In this document: positions 34,628 through 43,097 of the stretch, piece after piece
Layout of the letters: each line of letters begins with the position of its first letter
How positions within the stretch are numbered: position 1 is the stretch's first letter
Assembly: GCF_014863545.1 (NCBI RefSeq)
Contig: NZ_CP062260.1
Span: 806,001 to 870,000, forward strand
Reading direction: 5' to 3'
DNA: 64,000 nucleotides
DNA from: Paenibacillus sp. JNUCC32
GTDB taxonomy: Bacteria; Bacillota; Bacilli; Paenibacillales; Paenibacillaceae
Notes under the pieces: model-generated
Told to the model about the DNA's origin: nothing
Database searches by the model: none
What the model saw: the letters and a program-made list of their open reading frames with translations, nothing else
Translations under genes and position numbers: made by a program

Positions 34628-35326
34628 ATGACAGTAAAATCGATCATCTTCGATCTGGATGAGACATTAACGGACAGAAGGGCAGCGATTAACACGTTCA
34701 TCAAGCGATTGATTGCCAGGTACTTTCCCGACTCCGATGAAGCTGCCCAAATGATGATAGCCAATCGATTCAAGGAAGCGGATCATTACGGCTATCGGGA
34801 TAAGCGCGAAGTGTATGAGATGCTGGTCGAGCAGCTTCCGTGGGTGAATCCCCCGAAGGCGGATGAATACCTGTCATTTTTCAGACGGGAAATCGCCAGT
34901 TGTATCCAGCCGATGGATCAGCTGGTTTCCGTCCTGCGCGAGTTGAAGACTTGGGGACTTAAGCTTGGCATTATCACCAATGGAACCGTTCAAGTCCAAG
35001 AGGGCAAGATCCATCAGCTGGGGATTCGGGAATACTTCGATTCTATCGTGATCTCCGAAGAGGCTGGCGTCAAAAAGCCGGATCCGGCAATCTTTACGAG
35101 AGCTCTGAGCCGACTTCACGCGACGCCATCAGAAACATGGTACGTCGGAGACCATCCGCATAACGATGTAATCGGGGCCGCACAATGCGGTATCAAAGCC
35201 ATCTGGTATACAAGAGACGGGAGATGGGACGACTCTTTGGACGTGAAGCCATACAGGACCATACATAAGCTGGAACAATTGATTCCTATCTATGCCGAAC
35301 AGCATGAAGGCAAGTGCATAAGATAA
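34628..35326 (+). CDS. HAD-superfamily hydrolase (HAD-IA)
   Basis: The start at 34628 follows AAGCAGG; an ATG 13 codons earlier overlaps the Nudix gene. Motif I IIFDLDETLTD (Asp nucleophile and acid/base), motif II ITNGT, motif III Lys in VKKPDP and motif IV GDHPHND are all present. The cap is a helical C1 insertion of about 80 residues. It is a phosphatase or phosphonatase-type enzyme for a small metabolite. Confidence 0.87.
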   Translation: MTVKSIIFDLDETLTDRRAAINTFIKRLIARYFPDSDEAAQMMIANRFKEADHYGYRDKREVYEMLVEQLPWVNPPKADEYLSFFRREIASCIQPMDQLVSVLRELKTWGLKLGIITNGTVQVQEGKIHQLGIREYFDSIVISEEAGVKKPDPAIFTRALSRLHATPSETWYVGDHPHNDVIGAAQCGIKAIWYTRDGRWDDSLDVKPYRTIHKLEQLIPIYAEQHEGKCIR

Positions 35327-35352
35327 AGTTTATGTCATTGGAGGTGCAGGCA

Positions 35353-36234
35353 TTGAAGCGATTCAAAAGCAATCATGGACAAAAGCTCGTCTATGCATCC
35401 TACGACCGCCTGCTGTCAGCGTGGACGGTACCGTATGAGCAGCATAATATTTCTACTTCCTACGGTATGACCCACGTTATAACAGTAGGTTCTTCGGATC
35501 TTCCTCCGCTGCTGCTACTGCATGGAACGGGCGATAACGTCGCCATGATGTGGATATATAACGTGGAGGAGCTATCCCGTAACTTTCATATCATCGCGGT
35601 GGATAATATCGGAGGGTCCGGGAAGAGCGAGCCGAACGACAAGTATGCTCGCGAATTCAATCAGGCAACATGGTTGGACGAGGTCCTTGAGGCAATGAAC
35701 GTGGACGCTGTCTATATCGCGGGCGTATCCTACGGAGCTTATCTGGCCTATCATTACGCCATCGTCAGACCGGATCGTGTGAACAAGATTGTATGTTTGG
35801 CTGGAAGCATTGCCGGAAGCCAGTTTGAAGTGATGAGCAAAATGATGCGGGCTTTTCTGCCGGAAGCCTTATTCCCTTCGGAACGGAATGTGCGTTCATT
35901 GCTTCGTAAGCTGTGCGGTACCCATGCAGATGCATTTGAGAACAACCCGGAGCTTATGCAGCACTGGTTCTACTTGCTGAAGTACTTCAACAATCGCTCC
36001 ATGATGAAGCATGCGATTACGATCCATTCGCCTGCCGACATTCAGGCTATTCGCAGCAAGTCCTTGTTCGTCATTGGCGAGCGGGATTTGCTTAGTCATT
36101 ATCCGAAAGCGGTTGCCAGATTGGAGACGAACGGGATGCGCTACCGCATCGTTAACGGGGCGGGTCACGCCATTAACCATGAGATGCCGGAGCTCGTTCA
36201 TGAAGAGATTATAGGCTTTTGCAAGGAAGCTTGA
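35353..36234 (+). CDS. Alpha/beta-hydrolase fold protein
   Basis: A TTG start at 35353 has GGAGGTG seven bases upstream and lies 26 bases after the HAD stop; earlier in-frame GTG and ATG codons overlap the HAD gene end and lack sites. The 293-residue product has LLLLHGTGDN (oxyanion loop), AGVSYGAYLA with the Ser nucleophile, and a C-terminal GAGHAINHE (catalytic His), with Asp in GERDLLS. It is a hydrolase or thioesterase of unknown substrate. The order Nudix, HAD, hydrolase with short gaps suggests one operon. Confidence 0.85.
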   Translation: MKRFKSNHGQKLVYASYDRLLSAWTVPYEQHNISTSYGMTHVITVGSSDLPPLLLLHGTGDNVAMMWIYNVEELSRNFHIIAVDNIGGSGKSEPNDKYAREFNQATWLDEVLEAMNVDAVYIAGVSYGAYLAYHYAIVRPDRVNKIVCLAGSIAGSQFEVMSKMMRAFLPEALFPSERNVRSLLRKLCGTHADAFENNPELMQHWFYLLKYFNNRSMMKHAITIHSPADIQAIRSKSLFVIGERDLLSHYPKAVARLETNGMRYRIVNGAGHAINHEMPELVHEEIIGFCKEA

Positions 36235-36249
36235 GCGAGGTGTGCCGAT

Positions 36250-36765
36250 ATGAAAATGAGACGTTTTGCCGCTTTAATCATCATTGCGCTTGCCTTGCTA
36301 GGCGTGGTTCTATTCGGCAATATGATGACGCCTCGACCTGGCAGCAGCTCCGGAAACGGCAATCCTGCCATCCTGCTGCTCATCCCTTTAAGCATTCTTT
36401 TTCTTATGTTGGTCTATCAATGGATTCGTATTTTTAAAGACCTGAAGATGCCTCTCAGCTGGTTAAGCCTCGTGATCTTAGCTCTGGCTGGCTATATCAC
36501 AGCGGGTTATGCATATCAGCTTCATCGACTCGAAATCTATAGAGAAATCCTAGCCGAGGCTTTCCAATTGAGGTGGGGCCAAACGGACTGGGATCACATC
36601 GAATCGATAACGTCCGGCGGACTCCTTTCGATACATATGAACAATCAATTCTTCAATTGGAACACGTATTTCATGATGATTGCCTTCTCGCTGCTGCTGT
36701 GCTTCATGTACAAACTGATACAGCACATCATGAACAGAAGACAAGGAACATCCGCGGAGAATTAA
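36250..36765 (+). CDS. Membrane protein, 171 aa
   Basis: GCGAGGTG lies upstream. Four hydrophobic segments are visible: about 5-23 (FAALIIIALALLGVVLFG), 40-60 (ILLLIPLSILFLMLVYQW), 70-88 and 140-158 (FMMIAFSLLLCFMYKL). The family is not recognised. It starts 16 bases after the hydrolase gene and may belong to the same operon. Confidence 0.6.
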   Translation: MKMRRFAALIIIALALLGVVLFGNMMTPRPGSSSGNGNPAILLLIPLSILFLMLVYQWIRIFKDLKMPLSWLSLVILALAGYITAGYAYQLHRLEIYREILAEAFQLRWGQTDWDHIESITSGGLLSIHMNNQFFNWNTYFMMIAFSLLLCFMYKLIQHIMNRRQGTSAEN

Positions 36766-36797
36766 TTCCGTAAGCGGGCTGGATAGGGGGACAAATT

Positions 36798-37484
36798 GTG
36801 TCTATTGATGAAATTTACGACAAGCAGGCTCAAGCCTATGAGGCCATGGTTAGCAGACAGCCTGATTTATCTGAACTTATCCATAGGGTCAAACCGTACG
36901 AAGGACTGGATGTCCTTGATTTGGGGGCAGGATCAGGCCGATTATCCATGCTGCTTGCCGCCGACGCTAGATCATTGATCTGTACCGACATATCGCAACC
37001 CATGCTCGATATTTTGGACGATAAATGCTCTGAAGCTTTAGATGCTCGCAATTGGACCACCATGGTTGCTGATCATCGCAATCTCCCGGTTGCTTCATCG
37101 AGTGTAGATCTGATTGTATCGGGCTGGAGCATTAGTTATCTGGCCGATTCCAGCCACGAGGAATGGCGTGAGAATCTTGAACTTGTGATGTCGGAGCTGC
37201 ATCGAGTTTTGAGACCCGGGGGGACGATCTTGATACTGGAAACGATGGGAACCGGAACGGAGACGCCGAATCCTCCCGACTTCCTAACCGGTTATTACGC
37301 TCAATTGGAGCAGCAATACGGATTCAGCCATCAGTGGATTCGGACCGATTATGTTTTTGATACGGTAGAGGAGGCATTGCTAAACACAGGCTTCTTTTTC
37401 GGTGAAGAGTTAACGGACAAGATCATAGCGAACCAATGGTCAACGGTGCCGGAGTGCGCGGGGGTTTGGTGGAAGCATGTTTAA
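36798..37484 (+). CDS. Class I SAM-dependent methyltransferase
   Basis: A GTG start has AGGGGG upstream. Motif I VLDLGAGSGRLSMLLA (about residues 38-53), then CTDISQPMLDIL, and RPGGTILILETMGTG are typical of UbiE/Methyltransf_11 proteins. The substrate is unknown. It is 32 bases after the membrane protein gene and 20 bases before a small gene. Confidence 0.84.
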   Translation: MSIDEIYDKQAQAYEAMVSRQPDLSELIHRVKPYEGLDVLDLGAGSGRLSMLLAADARSLICTDISQPMLDILDDKCSEALDARNWTTMVADHRNLPVASSSVDLIVSGWSISYLADSSHEEWRENLELVMSELHRVLRPGGTILILETMGTGTETPNPPDFLTGYYAQLEQQYGFSHQWIRTDYVFDTVEEALLNTGFFFGEELTDKIIANQWSTVPECAGVWWKHV

Positions 37485-37504
37485 CTAGGAGGTGACGCGG
37501 CCAC

Positions 37505-37771
37505 GTGGAGCTTCTAATCTATGTCGCGTTGTTCATCCTGAATATTCCGATCTATAAGTGGATCTTTAGACGGATATTCGATGACGTGGATGATCTGAAG
37601 CAGTCGGTGAAGTATTCGTTAACGCCGGATATTATCTCCTTGTTCCGCAGACGTTTTTGGAAGGATCAGTTCGGGGAGCTCAAGCTGTCCGTTTTCTATT
37701 TTTGTTGTTTACTGATCTTCGTCATGGAGTGCGTGGTCGTGGCGAAGGTGATTGGCGTGATCTTTCGATGA
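37505..37771 (+). CDS. Small membrane protein, 88 aa
   Basis: A GTG start has AGGAGGTGA, about 12 bases upstream (longer than normal). Hydrophobic helices at 2-20 (LLIYVALFILNIPIYKWIF) and 63-87 (FCCLLIFVMECVVVAKVIG) flank a basic loop. No family is recognised. Confidence 0.55.
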   Translation: MELLIYVALFILNIPIYKWIFRRIFDDVDDLKQSVKYSLTPDIISLFRRRFWKDQFGELKLSVFYFCCLLIFVMECVVVAKVIGVIFR

Positions 37772-37879
37772 GTTAGCAATGCTTTAGATCAGTGGCTATC
37801 GTGGGTCATTCCGCAAGGTTGGTCTTCTTATGTCAAGAATAACGGCTAGGTAACTTTAGGTATGAATAGGTCTGACGAA

Positions 37880-37906
37880 GGGCGCCTATAGCAGGTGTCC
37901 TTTTTT
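37880..37906 (+). terminator. Rho-independent terminator
   Basis: Stem of 8 bp with two G-U pairs (37880-37887 with 37893-37900) directly followed by six T. Confidence 0.75.
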
Positions 37907-37958
37907 AATCTGCAATCATGCACATAAAACCACACGATTCGACGGCAATCCAAAATTT

Positions 37959-37975
37959 CCATTTGGTTCAAATGG
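37959..37975. promoter_or_regulatory. Inverted repeat CCATTTG-GTT-CAAATGG
   Basis: A perfect 7-bp inverted repeat with a 3-base centre lies about 100 bases upstream of the DUF4855 gene, in a 299-bp gap whose only other feature is the terminator to its left. It may be an operator. Confidence 0.35.
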
Positions 37976-38070
37976 CTGATGGTGGGAATTACGCTATGTA
38001 TGGCACAGTATTACCAAGTCACATATGTAACCGCATTCATGAACCAGTATCCAAGTCGGGAGGGAAATGA

Positions 38071-40692
38071 ATGAAACGAAACAGAAGGCAAGGGATTGCC
38101 GCAGTTATTGCAGTATGGATAGTACTGTTATGGCTGCCGACAGCCGAGGCGGCCAAAGACCAGCCTGAATTGCGAAACCTCGCTGCAGGTATCGGGTACA
38201 CATGGTCGGAGCAGCCGGAACCAAGCTATGGGGATGCGGGGAATAAGTTAACGGACGGGAAGTACGGTTCGACGCTCTTCACGGATCCGGCATGGACAGG
38301 ACATCTCCGCAAGTCCACGCGCAGCGTCATCTTCGACCTAGGGGAGAAGAAATCGATCGCTCGGATTCAAGCGCATTTCCTCCAAGATTCTTCGGTCGGA
38401 ATTGCCTATCCGAACACGGTGTCCATGTATGCGTCCAACGATGGCTCGCAGTGGGGAACCCTCGCGCACATCCCTAGCCGTGAAGTGAGATGGGCAGAAG
38501 TTCCGGCAGGCGCTCAAAACTATATCTGGGACGGCAGCGAGGATGGGTTGGTTCAGCATCACCCCAATGCGACAATGGCCTATGCCCAATATGTCAAAGT
38601 TACATTTACCACCGATGTGTTCGTGTTTTTGGATGAGATCGAGATCTGGGGGACGGATGGCAAATTGAACAAAGCCAAGCAGGTATCTGCGGATCGGCTT
38701 GCATATCACGAACCTGGGAAAGCAACAGGCGGAATGCGTAATCTCGTGCTATTGAATAACGAGAATGGTCCGAGTGGGGCTGATAGGTGGACGAAAGATA
38801 ACCTAATCCCTTACGTCAGTTACGTGAATGAACAAGGTGAACCGGAGGATTGGTTGTTCGAGGGGGTGCTGTTCCATAGCGTGTTGTCACCGAGTGGACA
38901 GGATTTCACGAAAGGAACTGCTACCTTCGGCGATTGGAAGGGTTATTTAGACCAGATGTTCGCGGATCAGGGCGATCTGCAGCAGTTGAACGAAGCGGTG
39001 ACCGAAGCGGGCAGGAAACTGGGAGAACGGGGTCATAAGGTGAACGTCGTGTTGATGATGCCGAACCCGGGTGATACCGTGACGGATTTCGGCGATGTGG
39101 ATGGCGATGGTGTGACTGAGAATTTTAATTCCACCGCCATTGGCGCCGAAGCGGCTTCCGCCAATAAGCAAAAGGCGGTTACCTGGTGGATTCAGCAGCT
39201 CAAGCAGCGTTGGAAGGAAGAGAAGTACTCAAATCTGAAGCTGAACGGCATCTATTGGGGCGGCAAAGGCATTAGCATGACCGATCTGAACGAAACGAAT
39301 GTAATCCAGGCAACGAGTAAGCAAGTGCATAAGCAGGATATGAACTTCTACTGGATTCCAAGCTTCCAAGGCAACCGGAATTATGATTGGAGGTATTTGG
39401 GGTTTGACGCCGCGCTGCTAGAGTCGGGCGCTTACGCTTCCGCTATTCCGCAGCGAGTAGAGGATGCCGCGGTCTTAGCGAAGCAATATCAGATGGGAAT
39501 CGAGCTGGAGTTCGATGAACAGATCAATACCGACACTGATAAGCAGGCACGATACGTCGATTTGCTGAACGGAGGCATTGACTATGGCTATATGAGTCAA
39601 GCATTGTTGGCATTCGATCAAGGCCGTACGGCTTCATTACTCCGCAGTGCCAAGAGTACGGACCCGATGGTTCGTCAGAATTACGACCTCATGGTTCAGT
39701 TCGTGAAAGGGACGTATGCGAAGCCAAAACCTTGCTCTAAACAGCCGGAAGGTCCCGTGGCTTCGGATGCGACGCAATACGTCGTGAAATGCGGCACCGA
39801 AATTACGATTGCTCACAAATACAATGACCAAAGCGATATGTGGATCGTATTCGACCGTTTTGGTGCGAATAAGCTGGAAGGTCTTAAGGAGTGGCGACTG
39901 GCCGAGAATACGGGAACGACTGTGAATCCGGATATGTCTCGTCCATCGACGCTTCTTCAGGCGGATGTATCGGACTGGATTGGGCCCTACGTGGTTAGAG
40001 CGAATGCGAACGGAAACGGAAATGCTTGGGATTTCACGGGAGGCAACCACAACTATGATGGCGGCAGCACCAGTTCGCCTACGGGAACGACGGATTCGTT
40101 CCGCGTTTGGGCGGACGGTGTGGAAGTAGCTGACGGCACCGTGACGGCGAGCGTTTATACGAAGATCGAAGTGGTCAATCTGATCCAAGCCTATAACACG
40201 AAAGAGGCGGATGGTTCCGGAAGACCTGTGCTTAAGGAGACCGTTACGTACGAGATCTCGAACGGCCATATACAGGTCCATAATGAAATCGAGGCGCTGG
40301 AAGACATCACGTTCGATACGTATTACGGACTTCAGTCGGTGAATGGCGCATGGAACGAAACGGTTCGCTACTTCGCAGGCGATCAGGAAGTTGCTTCAAG
40401 CCCTGCGAATATATATAGCGATTCGGGCGCGAAAGCCGTGAAACCGAATGTCGACAGCTATCTACTTAGCTCTAGCGATCAGGGTGGGTTCCAGCACAAA
40501 CTGCGTGTAAGACTGGATCGACAATATGGGCTAGGAGCTTTGGCAAATCTCGCTGACCATATGCCTGTCATCTTCACGCAGGAATACGGCAAGACCTATT
40601 TCTTGCAGATCAAAGGGACGACACCGGAACTAAAGCAAGGAGAGAAGTTCGCATGGCAGGGCAGTTATGATTTTTATGCAGAGAATCCATAA
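38071..40692 (+). CDS. Exported DUF4855 protein with F5/8 C-like N-terminal region
   Basis: A signal peptide (RRQGIAAVIAVWIVLLWLPTAEA) leads an 873-residue product. Residues about 30-190 resemble a discoidin/F5-8 type C-like sandwich (SVIFDLGEKKSIARIQAHF, VKVTFTTDVFVFLDEIEIWG). Residues about 215-550 match DUF4855: YHEPGKATGGMRNLVLLNNENG, IYWGGKGISMTDLNETNV, NFYWIPSFQGNRNYDW, GIELEFDEQI. DUF4855 proteins in Paenibacillus occur in polysaccharide utilisation loci, but no reaction is established. The C-terminal 300 residues are beta-rich with no recognised domain. It is the first gene of the glycan block. Confidence 0.8.
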   Translation: MKRNRRQGIAAVIAVWIVLLWLPTAEAAKDQPELRNLAAGIGYTWSEQPEPSYGDAGNKLTDGKYGSTLFTDPAWTGHLRKSTRSVIFDLGEKKSIARIQAHFLQDSSVGIAYPNTVSMYASNDGSQWGTLAHIPSREVRWAEVPAGAQNYIWDGSEDGLVQHHPNATMAYAQYVKVTFTTDVFVFLDEIEIWGTDGKLNKAKQVSADRLAYHEPGKATGGMRNLVLLNNENGPSGADRWTKDNLIPYVSYVNEQGEPEDWLFEGVLFHSVLSPSGQDFTKGTATFGDWKGYLDQMFADQGDLQQLNEAVTEAGRKLGERGHKVNVVLMMPNPGDTVTDFGDVDGDGVTENFNSTAIGAEAASANKQKAVTWWIQQLKQRWKEEKYSNLKLNGIYWGGKGISMTDLNETNVIQATSKQVHKQDMNFYWIPSFQGNRNYDWRYLGFDAALLESGAYASAIPQRVEDAAVLAKQYQMGIELEFDEQINTDTDKQARYVDLLNGGIDYGYMSQALLAFDQGRTASLLRSAKSTDPMVRQNYDLMVQFVKGTYAKPKPCSKQPEGPVASDATQYVVKCGTEITIAHKYNDQSDMWIVFDRFGANKLEGLKEWRLAENTGTTVNPDMSRPSTLLQADVSDWIGPYVVRANANGNGNAWDFTGGNHNYDGGSTSSPTGTTDSFRVWADGVEVADGTVTASVYTKIEVVNLIQAYNTKEADGSGRPVLKETVTYEISNGHIQVHNEIEALEDITFDTYYGLQSVNGAWNETVRYFAGDQEVASSPANIYSDSGAKAVKPNVDSYLLSSSDQGGFQHKLRVRLDRQYGLGALANLADHMPVIFTQEYGKTYFLQIKGTTPELKQGEKFAWQGSYDFYAENP

Positions 40693-40762
40693 CTGTTCTC
40701 TGCTTCGGCGCGTGATTGGAATGCAATTTGATGTTCTCTCTATCAAAATCCATACGGAAACA

Positions 40763-40807
40763 GGTTATCCGGGGTGCTAAGTCGCCCTGCGATAACCTTT
40801 TTTTTCT
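40763..40807 (+). terminator. Rho-independent terminator
   Basis: Stem GGTTATC/GATAACC (40763-40769 with 40791-40797) with a GC-rich inner part and a T-run of eight or more. Confidence 0.85.
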
Positions 40808-40913
40808 GAACGGGTTATTGTCAGCAATCGGCGGAAAGTGGCCATATTGCATTTTAACAAATCGGTCGCTCCAGATGCGTTATATCCCGATATGGATCGG
40901 AAGATCGTTGTAT

Positions 40914-40942
40914 AGTAAGCGCTTTACCCTCGCTTCTATAAT
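40914..40942 (+). promoter_or_regulatory. Putative promoter with a cre-like element for the glycosidase genes
   Basis: GTAAGCGCTTTAC (40914-40926) resembles a catabolite-responsive element (consensus TGWAANCGNTNWCA, two positions off) and is followed by TATAAT at 40937-40942. No good -35 is seen. CcpA control is an inference. Confidence 0.35.
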
Positions 40943-41022
40943 GGTAGCAAGCTGTAAAAGGCGCTTGATGCGATAACGGCCTGAATGCAGCACAGATGCA
41001 CGCAGAAGGAGGCAATCCACAG

Positions 41023-43083
41023 ATGTTAGGAAGCAGCGATACGGCGGTGAACGTGGGGGTGAATGCCGAAACTCACATTCGCTTGGCGAATGGCCTGGTG
41101 GCCATTGAGGTGGATTTGGAAAAAGGCGGTTACGCCTACGCAGGCAGCAGAGGATTCGCTCTGCAAGAAGTACGAAGCGGCTTTCGATGGCAGGGCCGGG
41201 AATACCATACGGGACATTACGACCGCCACTATATGATGGGACAGCCGGAGAAGATCCAAGATCCGTTCGGTACGGGAATCCATGCCGTGATTAAGCATGA
41301 ATCCGATCTGCTCCCAGGCCTGGAACAGCATTTTTACGTCTATGAGGGAACTTCATCTTTCATCACACGGGTCGTCATTGTCGGCCAAGAGGAATTAAAG
41401 GTAAACCGCATCGCGGTGGTGAAAACCGATAGCGTATCGAACGGGAGCGAGACGGTTCCGGGAGAATCGCTGCATGTACTGCGCGTGCCGTATGACAATG
41501 ACAAATGGGTGCGCTATCTCACGGAGACGGCCCCGCTGGAAACGGAAAGCTACGAAGTGACGGCCTTGTTCCAGCCGGATAGCCGCAATGGATTGATTCT
41601 GGGATCGATCAGTCATGACGTGTGGAAGACCGGCATTCGCGTGAAAGGGGAAACCGCAGGCAAGCTGGATGAACTGGAACTGTACGCTGGCGCGGCCGAC
41701 ATCATGACCCGAGATTCCCAACCGCATGGCTACGTAAGAGGAACGCGCGTCGAATCTCCGCTGGTTATGGTCGGGGATTACGACGATTACCGGACAGGGC
41801 TTGAAGCGTATGGGGAAGCGAATACGAAGATAGCGCCTGCTCTGAGCTGGAACGGCGGCGTCCCGATCGGCTGGAACAGCTGGTCGGCCGCCATGAGCAC
41901 GCTGGATTACGATCTCTATGTGGCGACGAGCGATTTTCTGAAGCGGGAGGTTCAGCAGCAGGGCTTTCATAACGAGGATACCCTGTACATGAATTTCGAT
42001 GCGTTCTGGGATCGCCTGACGCCTGCCGAGATGGAGGATGCCTTGAAAAGGGTCCGCGAGAACGGGCACAAACCCGGTACATACTGGACACCGTTTGCGT
42101 TTTGGGGAAGTCCGGCTGGGTTCGGCAGCCCCGTGGAGGGCACCGATGGGAAGTACACCTATGGCGATATCCTGCTTCGCGACCAGGATGGCGAGATTTT
42201 GCCGGATGTCGACGGCGGACTTGCGATTGATCCTACGCATCCCGGGAACCTGGCGCGAATCGATTGGTTCATGGATAAATTCGTCTCCGAGGGATTTGAG
42301 TATATCAAGCTGGATTTCATGGCTCACGGGGCTCTGGAAGGCAAGCATTACGACCCGGATATTACGACGGGGATCGCTGCATACAATTACGGATTGTCGT
42401 ATCTGACGGATAAACTCTCCCCGGAGCGGATCGGCAGACCGTTCTTCATCAACCTGTCGATTGCCCCGCTGTTCCCTTATTCCTATGCGCACAGCCGCAG
42501 AATTTCCTGCGATGTGTTCGGAACGATCCAGGATACGGAATATTTGCTGAACTCGCTGACGCACGGGTGGTGGATGAACGATACGCTGTACCGTTTTAAC
42601 GATCCGGACCATGCCGTGATCTATAAAAGCTTCAACCAGGATTCGACGACCCGCCATGAAGGGCGAAGCCGTCTGACCGCGTCCGTGATCTCGGGAACGG
42701 TGCTGCTGCTGGGCGATGACTTCCGGCATGAGGAAGCGGCATGGCGCGCCAAGAACTGGCTGGGAAATGAGGCGATCATCGAGATTGCGAGACTGGGCAG
42801 AACCTTTGTGCCCGTAGAGGGGAATCTCGGGAAACAGGCTGCGGATACGTTTGTGCTGACCCATCCGAGCGAAGCGGGAACGACGTATATTGCCGTGTTT
42901 AACTTTGACGGGGCCGAGTCCGTGCTGAAGACGGTTTCCTTGGGACGCTGCGGCCTCGAGGCGCACGCATCTTATACGGTTCTGGATGTGTGGGAAGGAA
43001 CGGCAGGTCAATCGGAAGGCACGCTTGTGGTCGAGCTGGCGCCAGCCGAATCGAAAATCTTGAAATTAATTCGAAATCAATAA
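41023..43083 (+). CDS. Glycoside hydrolase, clan GH-D-like (melibiase type), cytoplasmic
   Basis: The start at 41023 has AAGGAGG nine bases upstream; an ATG nine codons earlier does not. The 686-residue protein lacks a signal peptide. PIGWNSWSAA starts a (beta/alpha)8 barrel of the alpha-galactosidase clan, with YIKLDFMAHGALEGKHYD (probable nucleophile Asp), and RRISCDVFG as candidate acid/base region. An N-terminal beta-sandwich of about 270 residues and a C-terminal beta domain flank it. The exact family (GH27 or GH36-like) and substrate are not certain. It is a paralog of the next gene, which is secreted. Confidence 0.75.
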   Translation: MLGSSDTAVNVGVNAETHIRLANGLVAIEVDLEKGGYAYAGSRGFALQEVRSGFRWQGREYHTGHYDRHYMMGQPEKIQDPFGTGIHAVIKHESDLLPGLEQHFYVYEGTSSFITRVVIVGQEELKVNRIAVVKTDSVSNGSETVPGESLHVLRVPYDNDKWVRYLTETAPLETESYEVTALFQPDSRNGLILGSISHDVWKTGIRVKGETAGKLDELELYAGAADIMTRDSQPHGYVRGTRVESPLVMVGDYDDYRTGLEAYGEANTKIAPALSWNGGVPIGWNSWSAAMSTLDYDLYVATSDFLKREVQQQGFHNEDTLYMNFDAFWDRLTPAEMEDALKRVRENGHKPGTYWTPFAFWGSPAGFGSPVEGTDGKYTYGDILLRDQDGEILPDVDGGLAIDPTHPGNLARIDWFMDKFVSEGFEYIKLDFMAHGALEGKHYDPDITTGIAAYNYGLSYLTDKLSPERIGRPFFINLSIAPLFPYSYAHSRRISCDVFGTIQDTEYLLNSLTHGWWMNDTLYRFNDPDHAVIYKSFNQDSTTRHEGRSRLTASVISGTVLLLGDDFRHEEAAWRAKNWLGNEAIIEIARLGRTFVPVEGNLGKQAADTFVLTHPSEAGTTYIAVFNFDGAESVLKTVSLGRCGLEAHASYTVLDVWEGTAGQSEGTLVVELAPAESKILKLIRNQ

Positions 43084-43097
43084 GGAGGAGAGGTTCA

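Noticed and set aside
41395..43011. Long minus-strand open frame opposite the first clan-D-like glycosidase
   Set aside because: High-GC codon bias on the coding strand leaves open antisense frames; there is no ribosome binding site and the plus strand has clear family motifs. Similar antisense frames opposite the second glycosidase, GH95, YesN and YesM are rejected for the same reason.
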